This document shows, one piece after another, positions 1-6,219 of a stretch of DNA of 14,971 bases (position 1 is its first letter; each line of letters opens with the position of its first letter). The stretch spans positions 1 through 14,971 of the forward strand of contig JAJECR010000257.1 of NCBI GenBank assembly GCA_022821935.1. Direction: 5' to 3'. Source of the DNA: Candidatus Latescibacterota bacterium. GTDB lineage: Bacteria; JAAXHH01. The translations under genes and the position numbers were made by a program. Under the pieces are notes generated by a model, which saw only the letters and a list, made by a program, of their open reading frames with translations, did no database searches and was not told the origin of the DNA.

Positions 1-1
1 G

Positions 2-1123
2 GAAAACGGCGGGCTCATGCCGGACAACGTGGGGCTGGACGGGCGCGTGGGCGCCCTCCACAACGGGAAATGGTACGGCGGCCTCTACGGCTGGACCTGG
101 CCCCACGGGTTCTACAGCCTGGGCTTCGCCGCCATCACCGCGGCCAATAATGCGTATATGCTCTCGGGTGACCCGGGCTTTTTCGAACTGCCGAGGGGCA
201 TGATCGACCGTGTGCTGGAGGAAGGGATCGACGGTCATTTCGACGAAATGGCACCCCAGATGAGCATACGGGATCACTTCATCGGCGTCGACCGCAGCCT
301 AGGGCCCGATCGGCAGACGTTCCTCACGCCGTACCGGTACGGCGACCAGGGCTGGATGGATTACCAGCCCATGCCCGTGACCTATCCCCTGAACGTGTGG
401 AACGTGTCGGAGGCCGGGGAGGACCAGGCGCGCATGGATTACCTGCACGAGCGCAGCGGTTTTGACTGGTCCGCCGTGGTGCCCTTCAGGGACAAGGGCG
501 ACATGCACCACGACGAACCCTGGCTGCTCTATCTAAGGGGAGAAAACCCAGACTACCCGGAACGGATGCTTGGAGCCGCCCACGCCCAGGTCTGCCACCG
601 CCTGGCGCAGATCCGCGCCGACGATTCGGACCTGGAAGCCGGGCCGCACATACACCTGTGGCAGGAGGTACAGCCCGTGACCACCGAGGCCCTCGTGCAG
701 CTCACCATGGGATGTCCCCAGGTCATCTACTACGGGGGGATCCCCAACGCGCGCCTGTGCTACTACGACGCCGACCGCAAGCGTCCCGGGCTGCCGGCCG
801 ACACGGCCGCCCTCGTCGACCGGATCGAGCCGTCCCGCGTGGGCGTGCACCTGGTCAATCTGCACCACACGGAAGCCAGACGGGTTGTCGTGCAGGCGGG
901 CGCGCTGGCCGAGCACGCTTTCCGTGGCGTCTCCTACGATACGACCGACACGCCCTACCCCGGCGCCACGGGTGCCTACGCCGCGCCACGTGCCTCGGTG
1001 CGTACCAAGTCCATGCCGGTCGACGATTCCCGCCTGCTCGTGGTGCTGCCGCCGGCTACCCGGATCCACCTGGACCTGGGGATGGCCCGGTACGTCAATC
1101 CGCCGCGCTACGTTTCCGCCTGA
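2..1123 (+). CDS. Unrecognised protein, C-terminal part (5' end cut by window edge)
   Basis: The frame is open from base 2 to the TGA at 1121-1123. The first ATG (17) has no ribosome binding site visible before it, and the codons ahead of it (E-N-G-G-L) read smoothly into it. I therefore treat this as the C-terminal ~373 residues of a longer protein. The early part is rich in Trp, Tyr and Gly (for example GKWYGGLYGWTWPHGF near residues 22-37 counted from the ATG) and is followed by helix-like, Ala-rich sequence. This recalls the inner-helix aromatic motifs of alpha-toroid carbohydrate-active enzymes. A later part (about 235-345) looks beta-rich, such as a C-terminal sandwich domain. No catalytic motif can be assigned with confidence. 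It converges on a glycoside-hydrolase-like gene, which weakly supports a role in sugar or uronate metabolism. The gene is real (long, codon use like its neighbours), but its function is unknown. Confidence 0.7.
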   Translation, partial: ENGGLMPDNVGLDGRVGALHNGKWYGGLYGWTWPHGFYSLGFAAITAANNAYMLSGDPGFFELPRGMIDRVLEEGIDGHFDEMAPQMSIRDHFIGVDRSLGPDRQTFLTPYRYGDQGWMDYQPMPVTYPLNVWNVSEAGEDQARMDYLHERSGFDWSAVVPFRDKGDMHHDEPWLLYLRGENPDYPERMLGAAHAQVCHRLAQIRADDSDLEAGPHIHLWQEVQPVTTEALVQLTMGCPQVIYYGGIPNARLCYYDADRKRPGLPADTAALVDRIEPSRVGVHLVNLHHTEARRVVVQAGALAEHAFRGVSYDTTDTPYPGATGAYAAPRASVRTKSMPVDDSRLLVVLPPATRIHLDLGMARYVNPPRYVSA

Positions 1124-1180
1124 CCGTCCTGGCGCGTGACCGTCCCGGTGCGTGATCGTCCCGGCGCGTGACCGTTCCAG
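1121..1180. repeat. 16-bp tandem repeat, about 3.7 copies
   Basis: Three full units and most of a fourth run head to tail at 1121-1136, 1137-1152, 1153-1168 and 1169-1180. The consensus is TGACCGTCCCGGCGCG. Units differ from it at one or two positions (T for C at 1130, T for C at 1149, T for C at 1156, T for C at 1175). The first unit begins exactly at the TGA stop codon of the upstream gene, so the array lies wholly in the non-coding gap between two convergent genes. Confidence 0.85.
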
Positions 1181-1210
1181 GTCAGCGTATTCGTATGAGG
1201 GGTGGAGAAT

Positions 1211-1248
1211 CGCGCTGCGCGTATGAAAGTCAAGTAACGCGCCGCGCG
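1211..1248. terminator. GC-rich hairpin between convergent genes, possible terminator
   Basis: Bases 1211-1222 pair with 1237-1248, giving 11 of 12 base pairs (one T/C mismatch at 1216/1243) around a 14-nt loop. The stem is almost entirely G and C. It lies between the stop codons of two convergent genes (1123 and 1286), where a bidirectional terminator is expected. There is no T-tract on either side, so it is not a textbook intrinsic terminator and may act only as a processing or pausing structure. The rest of the 1124-1285 gap holds the tandem repeat and nothing else I recognise. Confidence 0.4.
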
Positions 1249-1285
1249 GAAGACGGTGAGTTGTGCCAGCCGGAGGAATCCACAC

Positions 1286-2278
1286 TCATCCTGTGAAATC
1301 GAATCTCCGGATGAGGTCAAGCTCCGCCGGATCGAGTGGGGTTCCGTCGGGATGCATCATGTCGTGCTGCCAGATCGGCGGGGTGGAGTCTCCCTTTTTG
1401 GACTCCCAGGCCAGGTAGGTCTGCGTCCGCCCCGCTACGAGTCCCCAGTTATACCACCCGATCCCGTGTTCCGCGAATACGGGCAGCATCTCCGCGAAGG
1501 TGTTGCCGTGATGCCGGCGCAGCCATTCTGTGCAGATCACGGGCCGGCCGTGGGCATTGCACCGGGCGAGGCTGGGTCCGATCTTATCCGCGGACTCGTA
1601 GTAGTGGAAGGTGATGATGTCGGATAATTCGAACAGCAGCGCGGAAAGGTCGTCTTCAAAGGCGTTCCAGGTCCACGGTCCCGTGGTGAGGGGCTGCATG
1701 GGACCGGCGGCACGCGCCCAGGCGAAGGCGTCCTCGACAAGCGGCTGGCTTCTGAGGTCGTCGTCCGGTTCGTTGTACAGGTCCCAGGCCAGCACGCGCG
1801 GGTCCGATCCGAAACTGCCGACGATGTCCTTCACGTAGCGCTCCAGGCCCGGCCAGGCGCCCCGGTCGGCGAGGCGCTCGAAACCCGGACTCGGCACCCA
1901 CTGGCTGTTGTGCACACCGGGCACCGGCTCATCCTGTGGACCCAGATAGGGGTCGCGTCCCCCGAAGAAGCAATCGCAGAAGAGGATGACCATGGCGCTG
2001 ATGCCATGCCGCGACGCGATGGCCAGGAACCGGTCGATCCGTTCCTTCAAGCCCACCGGATCGTCTTCCCAGACCAGGTACTGTACGAAGATACGCACGC
2101 TGTTATACCCCGCTTCGGCCGCCCATCCCAGCTCCTGGTCGATGGTCTCCGGGTCAAAGGTAGGCGCTTGCCACATTTCGGTCATATTCACGGCCGTACG
2201 CGGCAGGTAATTGCAGCCGCGTATGACGCCAGTGTCGCGGTACCATGCGTGGGCTTTCTCTTTGGTCCATCTGGTCAT
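1286..2278 (-). CDS. GH5-like (clan A, TIM-barrel) glycoside hydrolase, cytoplasmic
   Basis: The product is 330 residues and resembles the cellulase/GH2-barrel-like hydrolases of clan A. Visible features are an N-terminal strand with G-C-N-Y (21-24), the acid/base motif D-L-Y-N-E-P (166-171, Glu170), H-Y-Y near 225-227, and the nucleophile strand C-T-E-W-L (249-253, Glu251). The spacing of the two glutamates fits barrel strands 4 and 7 of a retaining beta-glycosidase. There is no signal peptide, so it should act in the cytoplasm on imported oligosaccharides or glycosides; the substrate cannot be read from sequence. I chose the ATG at 2278 over an in-frame ATG at 2308. AAAGGA sits 5 nt before it, and it avoids overlap with rdgB, whose stop codon is 16 nt upstream. 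It is the last gene of the ptsN-rph-rdgB cluster and the only catabolic enzyme in it. Confidence 0.85.
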   Translation of the reverse strand: MTRWTKEKAHAWYRDTGVIRGCNYLPRTAVNMTEMWQAPTFDPETIDQELGWAAEAGYNSVRIFVQYLVWEDDPVGLKERIDRFLAIASRHGISAMVILFCDCFFGGRDPYLGPQDEPVPGVHNSQWVPSPGFERLADRGAWPGLERYVKDIVGSFGSDPRVLAWDLYNEPDDDLRSQPLVEDAFAWARAAGPMQPLTTGPWTWNAFEDDLSALLFELSDIITFHYYESADKIGPSLARCNAHGRPVICTEWLRRHHGNTFAEMLPVFAEHGIGWYNWGLVAGRTQTYLAWESKKGDSTPPIWQHDMMHPDGTPLDPAELDLIRRFDFTG

Positions 2279-2283
2279 GGCAT

Positions 2284-2289
2284 TCCTTT
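2284..2289 (-). promoter_or_regulatory. Shine-Dalgarno site that decides the hydrolase start
   Basis: On the minus strand AAAGGA lies 5 nt before the ATG at 2278. The longer reading frame starting at 2308 would overlap rdgB and has no better site. Confidence 0.6.
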
Positions 2290-2294
2290 TCGCC

Positions 2295-2891
2295 TCATTC
2301 GGGTACACCTGGTAACGCCTGCAGTACGCTCGCGATCCGGTGAAGCGCCTTCGCCCGGTGACTGATCCGGTTTTTTACGGCCGCGTCCAGTTCGCCGAAG
2401 GTGTGCTCATAGCCCGCCGGAACGAACAGCGGATCGTAGCCGAATCCCGACGCTCCGTGGGGTTCTTGCAAAATCCGCCCTTCGCAAACGCCCTCCTCGG
2501 TCCACGTGCGTCCATCGGGCGCAACGACCGCCATGACGCATCGGAACCGGGCCGTGCGGTCCGCTTCGGGGATCCCTTCCAGAGCGCCGAGCAATCGAAG
2601 GAGATTGTCCCGGTCGGTAGCGTCCTTGCCGGCGTATCGCGCCGAGCGGACTCCGGGCGCCCCATCCAGGGCGTCTACCTCGAGACCCGAGTCGTCCGCC
2701 AGCGCGGTACTTCCTGTGTATCGAGCGACAGCCTTCGCCTTGATGAGGGCGTTCTCCTTGAAGGTCCGGCCCGTTTCTTCCGGTTCGGGGCAGCCGGGAA
2801 AAGACGCAGCCGGCCGGATTCGCACACCAGGAAGCAGCGCCTTGATTTCGGCGATTTTACCCGGATTCCGCGTGGCCAGGACAATGGACAT
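2295..2891 (-). CDS. rdgB: XTP/dITP diphosphatase (Ham1/RdgB family)
   Basis: The enzyme hydrolyses non-canonical purine nucleoside triphosphates (dITP, XTP, ITP) to the monophosphate and pyrophosphate, keeping deaminated bases out of DNA and RNA. The 198-residue length is normal for the family. Diagnostic motifs are all present: the N-terminal T-R-N-P-G-K (7-12) with E15, A-D-D-S-G-L (65-70, catalytic Asp67), F-G-Y-D-P (150-154), F-G-E-L (165-168, usually F-A-E-L) and S-H-R-A-K-A-L (177-183). The gene starts 9 nt after the rph stop codon. rph-rdgB is a widespread bacterial pairing, so co-transcription is likely. The Shine-Dalgarno site before the ATG is weak, which fits reinitiation after rph. 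The end lies 16 nt before the hydrolase start. Confidence 0.97.
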   Translation of the reverse strand: MSIVLATRNPGKIAEIKALLPGVRIRPAASFPGCPEPEETGRTFKENALIKAKAVARYTGSTALADDSGLEVDALDGAPGVRSARYAGKDATDRDNLLRLLGALEGIPEADRTARFRCVMAVVAPDGRTWTEEGVCEGRILQEPHGASGFGYDPLFVPAGYEHTFGELDAAVKNRISHRAKALHRIASVLQALPGVPE

Positions 2892-2900
2892 GGTCGTGGC

Positions 2901-3632
2901 CTAGCCCTGCTCCAGCGCCTGTTTCTGCAAATCGATCAGCTGGTTCACACCCCGTCTGCCGATGTCGAGCATGGCGGACAGCTGATCCGTGGAAAAGGGG
3001 TGGTGTTCGGCGGTGCCCTGGATTTCGACCAGGTCGCCGCCGCCCGTCATGACGAGGTTCATATCGACGTCCGCCGTGGAATCCTCGTCGTAGCACAGAT
3101 CGAGCATGGGCACGCCTCCAATGACCCCCACGCTGATGGCGGCTACCGCGTCCCGGATGGGGTTCGTATCGAGCAACCCCTGCTCGGTCAGCCACGTCAC
3201 CGCGTCGCACAGCGCCACGAAACTGCCCGTGATCGACGCGGTACGCGTACCCCCGTCGGCTTCGATGACGTCGCAGTCGATGAGGATGGACCGTTCACCC
3301 AGGCTGTCCAGGTCGAATATGGCGCGGAGCGACCGCCCGATGAGCCGCTGGATTTCCTGCGTTCGCCCGGAGACGTTGCCGCGCCGCCCGTCGCGGGATA
3401 CCCGCGTGTTCGTGCTGCGCGGCAACATGCCGTATTCCGCCGTCACCCAGCCCTTGCCGCGCCCTTTCAGAAAAGGCGGTACGCTCTCATCCACACTCGC
3501 CGAACAGAGCACGGTCGTGCCGCCCATGACAATCAATGCGGAGCCTTCCGCGTGCCGGAGGTAATTGCGCCGGATCTCGACAGGACGCAACTGGCCGGTC
3601 TCCCGGCCATCGATCCTGGACACAGGTGCCAC
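2901..3632 (-). CDS. rph: Ribonuclease PH
   Basis: A phosphorolytic 3'-to-5' exoribonuclease that trims tRNA 3' ends and acts as a hexamer in the cytoplasm. The 243 residues match the usual length. Visible family motifs are L-R-P-V-E-I-R-R-N-Y near the N-terminus, E-Y-G-M-L-P-R-S-T (66-74), the phosphate-binding S-G-R-T-Q-E-I-Q-R-L-I-G-R (88-100, Arg90), D-C-D-V-I-E-A-D-G-G-T-R-T (119-131), and the metal-binding region L-D-L-C-Y-D-E-D-S-T-A-D-V-D-M-N (177-192). A short N-terminal extension (M-A-P-V-S-R-I-D-G-R) is within family variation. The C-terminal helix is present, so the gene looks intact. It is the second gene of the cluster, 57 nt after ptsN and 9 nt before rdgB. Confidence 0.97.
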   Translation of the reverse strand: MAPVSRIDGRETGQLRPVEIRRNYLRHAEGSALIVMGGTTVLCSASVDESVPPFLKGRGKGWVTAEYGMLPRSTNTRVSRDGRRGNVSGRTQEIQRLIGRSLRAIFDLDSLGERSILIDCDVIEADGGTRTASITGSFVALCDAVTWLTEQGLLDTNPIRDAVAAISVGVIGGVPMLDLCYDEDSTADVDMNLVMTGGGDLVEIQGTAEHHPFSTDQLSAMLDIGRRGVNQLIDLQKQALEQG

Positions 3633-3689
3633 TGCTTCATCCTTTGCTTATCGTGTGAAAATACAGACGATCCCGGGTCCGGGACCTCT

Positions 3690-4151
3690 TTACATGTTCT
3701 CTTCTTCTTCGGCGATAAGTTCCAGGGCCTCGCGGGGGTTTTCCGTGGCGATCAGCCGTTTTCGCAGGTTGTCGTGTCTCAGCAGGCGGGAAATATGGGC
3801 GAGCGCCCGGATGTGGGGGCCGGAGACATTGAGGGGGGAGACGAGCAGGAAGAAGAGGTAGACAGGCTGCTCGTCGAGGGACTGGAAATCGACGCCCTCT
3901 TTCTTGATTCCGAGCACACCGACCAGTTTATCCACGGCCTTGCACTTGCCGTGGGGAATGGCGACCCCCTTGCCGATCCCGGTGCTCATGATCTTTTCAC
4001 GTTCCAGGACGGCCTGGAGCACTTCCCGGTTGTCACTGATCCTTCCGGACGCCGTCAGCGCCGCCGCCAGTTCCTCGATCACTTCCTGTTTCTGCGTGGC
4101 CTTGAGATTGACCAGGATAGCGTTTTCATCCAACAGTTCTGTCAAGCTCAT
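3690..4151 (-). CDS. ptsN: PTS EIIA domain protein, PtsN (EIIA-Ntr)-like
   Basis: A single-domain PTS EIIA of the fructose/mannitol/Ntr fold, 153 residues, which is the normal length. The phosphorylatable histidine is His67 in G-I-G-K-G-V-A-I-P-H-G-K. The second conserved histidine of the site lies in the S-G-P-H segment (His113). No EIIB or EIIC domain or permease gene is nearby, which favours a regulatory PtsN-type role (phosphorelay from EI-Ntr/NPr) over sugar uptake. In proteobacteria PtsN links nitrogen and carbon status to potassium and other processes; whether this holds here is unknown. A good AGGAG site precedes the ATG. It is the first gene of a cluster with rph, rdgB and a glycosidase, under a strong promoter with a palindrome in the leader. 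The C-terminus is acidic (A-E-E-E-E-N-M). Confidence 0.9.
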   Translation of the reverse strand: MSLTELLDENAILVNLKATQKQEVIEELAAALTASGRISDNREVLQAVLEREKIMSTGIGKGVAIPHGKCKAVDKLVGVLGIKKEGVDFQSLDEQPVYLFFLLVSPLNVSGPHIRALAHISRLLRHDNLRKRLIATENPREALELIAEEEENM

Positions 4152-4166
4152 GCAATGCTCCTGTAT

Positions 4167-4195
4167 CCTGATCCTGCCTGATCACTGAATTCAGT
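4167..4195 (-). promoter_or_regulatory. Palindrome and direct repeats in the ptsN leader, candidate operator
   Basis: ACTGAATTCAGT at 4184-4195 is a perfect 12-bp palindrome placed about 8 to 20 nt after the predicted start of transcription. Next to it the heptamer CCTGATC (plus strand) occurs twice, at 4167-4173 and 4177-4183, in phase at 10 bp. Such a position would suit a repressor site. No regulator can be named. Confidence 0.35.
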
Positions 4196-4209
4196 TCAAA
4201 ACCTGTGTG

Positions 4210-4238
4210 ATTCTATGAATCCACCCCGGAAATGTCAA
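4210..4238 (-). promoter_or_regulatory. Sigma-70 type promoter of the ptsN-rph-rdgB-hydrolase cluster
   Basis: On the minus strand TTGACA (4238-4233, 6/6) and TAGAAT (4215-4210, 5/6) are separated by 17 nt. Transcription should start near 4203, leaving a leader of about 50 nt before the ptsN ATG at 4151. Confidence 0.75.
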
Positions 4239-4284
4239 CAACGATTTGGATGGTGGTACGGTACGGTCGATGGCGGACAATAGA

Positions 4285-4318
4285 AAAGCCGTCTGACGCG
4301 TTAACATCAGACGGCTTT
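4285..4318 (-). terminator. Intrinsic terminator of the lipoprotein gene
   Basis: A perfect 12-bp stem (4285-4296 with 4307-4318) closes a 10-nt loop. On the minus strand the stem ends in GGCTTTT followed by CTATT, giving a short T-tract. It lies 36 nt past the lipoprotein stop codon (4354) and upstream of the ptsN promoter, so it separates the two transcription units. Confidence 0.8.
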
Positions 4319-4353
4319 AAATTACCTTCATTTCGCTGGCGTACGCAACCCGG

Positions 4354-4896
4354 TCAGCCGCCGGCCCGTTCCGCGAAACTATCGGCTGTCATGTTGGCCG
4401 ATTCTAGCAACATTTTAAGGTCATGCCATTTCTCGTTCGAATTCAACTCGTTGATTTGCATTGTCAAGGAGTCGGCGAAGGCCGAGGCTTCCTGGGCAAG
4501 CGTACGGGCGGCCTGGCCGCGGCCCTGCTCGATGCTGCCGGAAATCTCGCCCCAGCGTTCGAGGAAAGCCGGCAGGGCTTCGTCGACCTCGCGCTTGGTC
4601 AGCTCCTTCTGGACCAGCATCTCCTCGTTGGCCGCCTCGACGAGCGCGATGGTACTTTCGGCGGCGGCTCTCGCATCGCCGTAATCCCCGGCGGCCATGT
4701 GGCCACGGGCTGTTTCGAGTTCAGCGGCGGCGGCTTCGTATTCAGCCGGGGCGTACTTGTCGACTTCGGCTGCCATTGCGTCGGAAACAGCCTGTTCCGC
4801 CGCGGTCATGGCCTCATTGGGCGGTCCCGCGCATGCGGCGACCATCAAAAGGCATGAGACGATGCTCAGACAGCTTAGGGCGGCCTGCTTGGACAT
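4354..4896 (-). CDS. DUF4398-like lipoprotein
   Basis: A 180-residue secreted lipoprotein. Residues 1-21 form a signal peptide ending in the lipobox V-A-A-C, with Cys22 as the lipidated residue. The mature part is Ala/Glu-rich and predicted to be wholly helical. Its pattern A-E-Q-A-V-S-D-A ... K-Y-A-P-A-E-Y-E-A-A-A-A-E-L followed by A-R-G-H-M-A-A-G-D-Y and repeated A-A-E-S/A-L-V-E-A-A-N matches the look of DUF4398 domains, which occur in outer-membrane lipoproteins, often next to OmpA-type domains. No OmpA domain is present here. The ATG at 4896 has an ideal AGGAGGT site 7 nt upstream. Single-gene unit with its own promoter and terminator. Alanine-rich helical lipoproteins can be abundant envelope spacers, but that role is only an inference. 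Confidence 0.85.
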   Translation of the reverse strand: MSKQAALSCLSIVSCLLMVAACAGPPNEAMTAAEQAVSDAMAAEVDKYAPAEYEAAAAELETARGHMAAGDYGDARAAAESTIALVEAANEEMLVQKELTKREVDEALPAFLERWGEISGSIEQGRGQAARTLAQEASAFADSLTMQINELNSNEKWHDLKMLLESANMTADSFAERAGG

Positions 4897-4993
4897 GATA
4901 GAACCTCCTGAAAAACCGGAAAATGACGAGTTCAGTTCGTCTGAATCTGTACCATATCAACGGAAGGTGGTTTTCTGGCGCTGTACTCCAAAT

Positions 4994-5021
4994 ATAATAG
5001 AGGGGTTCGAACAGGTGTCCA
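4994..5021 (-). promoter_or_regulatory. Promoter of the lipoprotein gene
   Basis: On the minus strand TGGACA (5021-5016, 5/6) and TATTAT (4999-4994, 5/6) are 16 nt apart, predicting a start near 4987 and a leader of about 90 nt. The same bases read as TATAAT on the plus strand (4993-4998), but there only a weak -35 can be found. Confidence 0.6.
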
Positions 5022-5131
5022 GCAAAAAACGAGTTTGACGGAAAAAACATCGCCCACGAGGATGATACGGCCGGAGGAAGAAACAGGATGAGGATGTCCC
5101 GCGGCGCGGGTGCCCGGGCCTTTGATTCCGC

Positions 5132-5160
5132 TTGACATTCCGGCCCGTTCGATTTAGTGT
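5132..5160 (+). promoter_or_regulatory. Promoter of the purC-mfd cluster
   Basis: TTGACA (5132-5137, 6/6) is followed after 17 nt by TAGTGT (5155-5160, 3/6). Transcription would start near 5167, about 78 nt before the purC ATG. No purine riboswitch is visible in the leader. Confidence 0.55.
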
Positions 5161-5244
5161 GAAGGGCTCGATTCAGGAGCGGTACTGCCGTTATGGCCGA
5201 GCCGTTGCGCAGCCGTCCATACACCGAAAGGACTATCGCTAGGC

Positions 5245-6204
5245 ATGGTGTCTGAAAACGTCCTCAGGAAGCAGTTGGAATACGTTTTGCACGATACCAG
5301 TTTCGACCTGGGCGAGAAATACGAGGGCAAAGTCAGGGACAACTACCGGCTCAACGGGAAACGAATCATCGTGACTACTGATCGCATTTCCGCCTTCGAC
5401 CGGGTGCTGTGCGCGCTGCCCTTCAAGGGACAGGTCATCAACCAGACCGCGGCCTTCTGGTTCGAACGGACCCGGCATATTATCGAAAACCACCTGATCG
5501 ACGTGCCCGACCCGAACGTCCTCGTCGCCAGGGAATGCAGGTTGATACCTGTCGAGATGGTAGTCCGGGGCTATCTGACCGGCGTGACCACGACGTCGGC
5601 CTGGTATCACTATGCCCGCGGGCATCGCAATTTCTGTGGCCATGTCCTGCCGGAAGACATGAAGAAAAACCAGGCTTTCGACCGGCCTATCATCACGCCG
5701 TCGACCAAGCCGGAGAAGGGCAGCCATGACGAGTCCATTTCCGCCGACGAGATTCTCCGGAGCGGCCTGGTGGACGAAGGCGTGTACCGTGAAATGGAAG
5801 GGGCGGCCCTGGCGCTCTTCGCGTACGGAACCGACCTGGCGGCCGCCAACAACCTGATCCTGGTGGATACCAAGTACGAATTCGGCCTGCTCGAGGACCG
5901 GCTCGTGCTGATCGACGAAATCCACACCCCCGACTCTTCCCGGTTCTGGGTCAGGAACACATACGAAGATCGTTTCGCTCGCGGTGAAGAACCGGACAAG
6001 CTGGACAAGGAATATGTCCGTGAATGGCTTGCAGACCGTGGCTTTCGCGGTGACGGTCCCATACCGGCCATCCCGGACGAGGTCAAGATAGAAGCCGCCC
6101 GCCGTTACATCACAGCCTACGAGATGATCACCGCCAGATCCTTCGAAGCCCGGAGCGAGGACGTGTTGCAGCGGATCACCCACCGGCTGCGGAACCCCAT
6201 GTAG
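5245..6204 (+). CDS. purC: Phosphoribosylaminoimidazole-succinocarboxamide synthase
   Basis: SAICAR synthase ligates aspartate to CAIR with ATP, a late step of de novo purine synthesis, in the cytoplasm. At 319 residues it is the longer form of the family (the E. coli enzyme is about 237). Motifs include the ATP-binding K-Y-E-G-K-V-R-D (25-32), T-T-D-R-I-S-A-F-D (44-52), the signature around R-L-I-P-V-E-M-V-V-R-G-Y (99-110), S-T-K-P-E-K-G-S-H-D (153-162) and V-D-T-K-Y-E-F-G (207-214). The C-terminal 60 residues, with F-R-G-D-G-P-I-P-A-I-P, are typical of the long form. An AAAGGA lies 12 nt before the ATG, which is rather far; a GTG at the next codon is an alternative start of no consequence. 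It heads the plus-strand cluster, 15 nt ahead of mfd. Other pur genes are not in the window. Confidence 0.97.
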   Translation: MVSENVLRKQLEYVLHDTSFDLGEKYEGKVRDNYRLNGKRIIVTTDRISAFDRVLCALPFKGQVINQTAAFWFERTRHIIENHLIDVPDPNVLVARECRLIPVEMVVRGYLTGVTTTSAWYHYARGHRNFCGHVLPEDMKKNQAFDRPIITPSTKPEKGSHDESISADEILRSGLVDEGVYREMEGAALALFAYGTDLAAANNLILVDTKYEFGLLEDRLVLIDEIHTPDSSRFWVRNTYEDRFARGEEPDKLDKEYVREWLADRGFRGDGPIPAIPDEVKIEAARRYITAYEMITARSFEARSEDVLQRITHRLRNPM

Positions 6205-6219
6205 CCGAACCGCTCTCGT

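Larger units (their letters stand above)
4897..5244. other. Divergent intergenic region between lipoprotein gene and purC
   Basis: This 348-nt stretch carries no convincing gene. It holds the minus-strand lipoprotein promoter (4994-5021) and the purC promoter (5132-5160). A GC-rich segment at about 5098-5120 has small hairpin potential (CCCGC-GGC-GCGGG and the palindrome GCCCGGGC). I see no riboswitch-like fold or T-box. Confidence 0.6.

Noticed and set aside
533..1285. 250-residue minus-strand frame opposite the first gene
   Set aside because: Low-complexity Arg/Gly/His/Val-rich product running through the tandem repeat. The plus-strand frame has far more protein-like composition.
2340..4181. 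613-residue plus-strand frame across rdgB, rph and ptsN
   Set aside because: It is antisense to three recognisable genes and crosses their intergenic gaps, with no ribosome binding site or domain.
5098..5120. GC-rich small hairpins before purC, considered as a riboswitch or attenuator
   Set aside because: They sit upstream of the likely transcription start and lack any purine riboswitch-like arrangement.
5088..5135. 15-codon frame upstream of purC with GGAGG 10 nt before its ATG
   Set aside because: It lies upstream of the predicted purC promoter and ends inside its -35 box, so it would need the weak plus-strand promoter at about 4971-4998. No run of regulatory codons and no attenuator hairpin.
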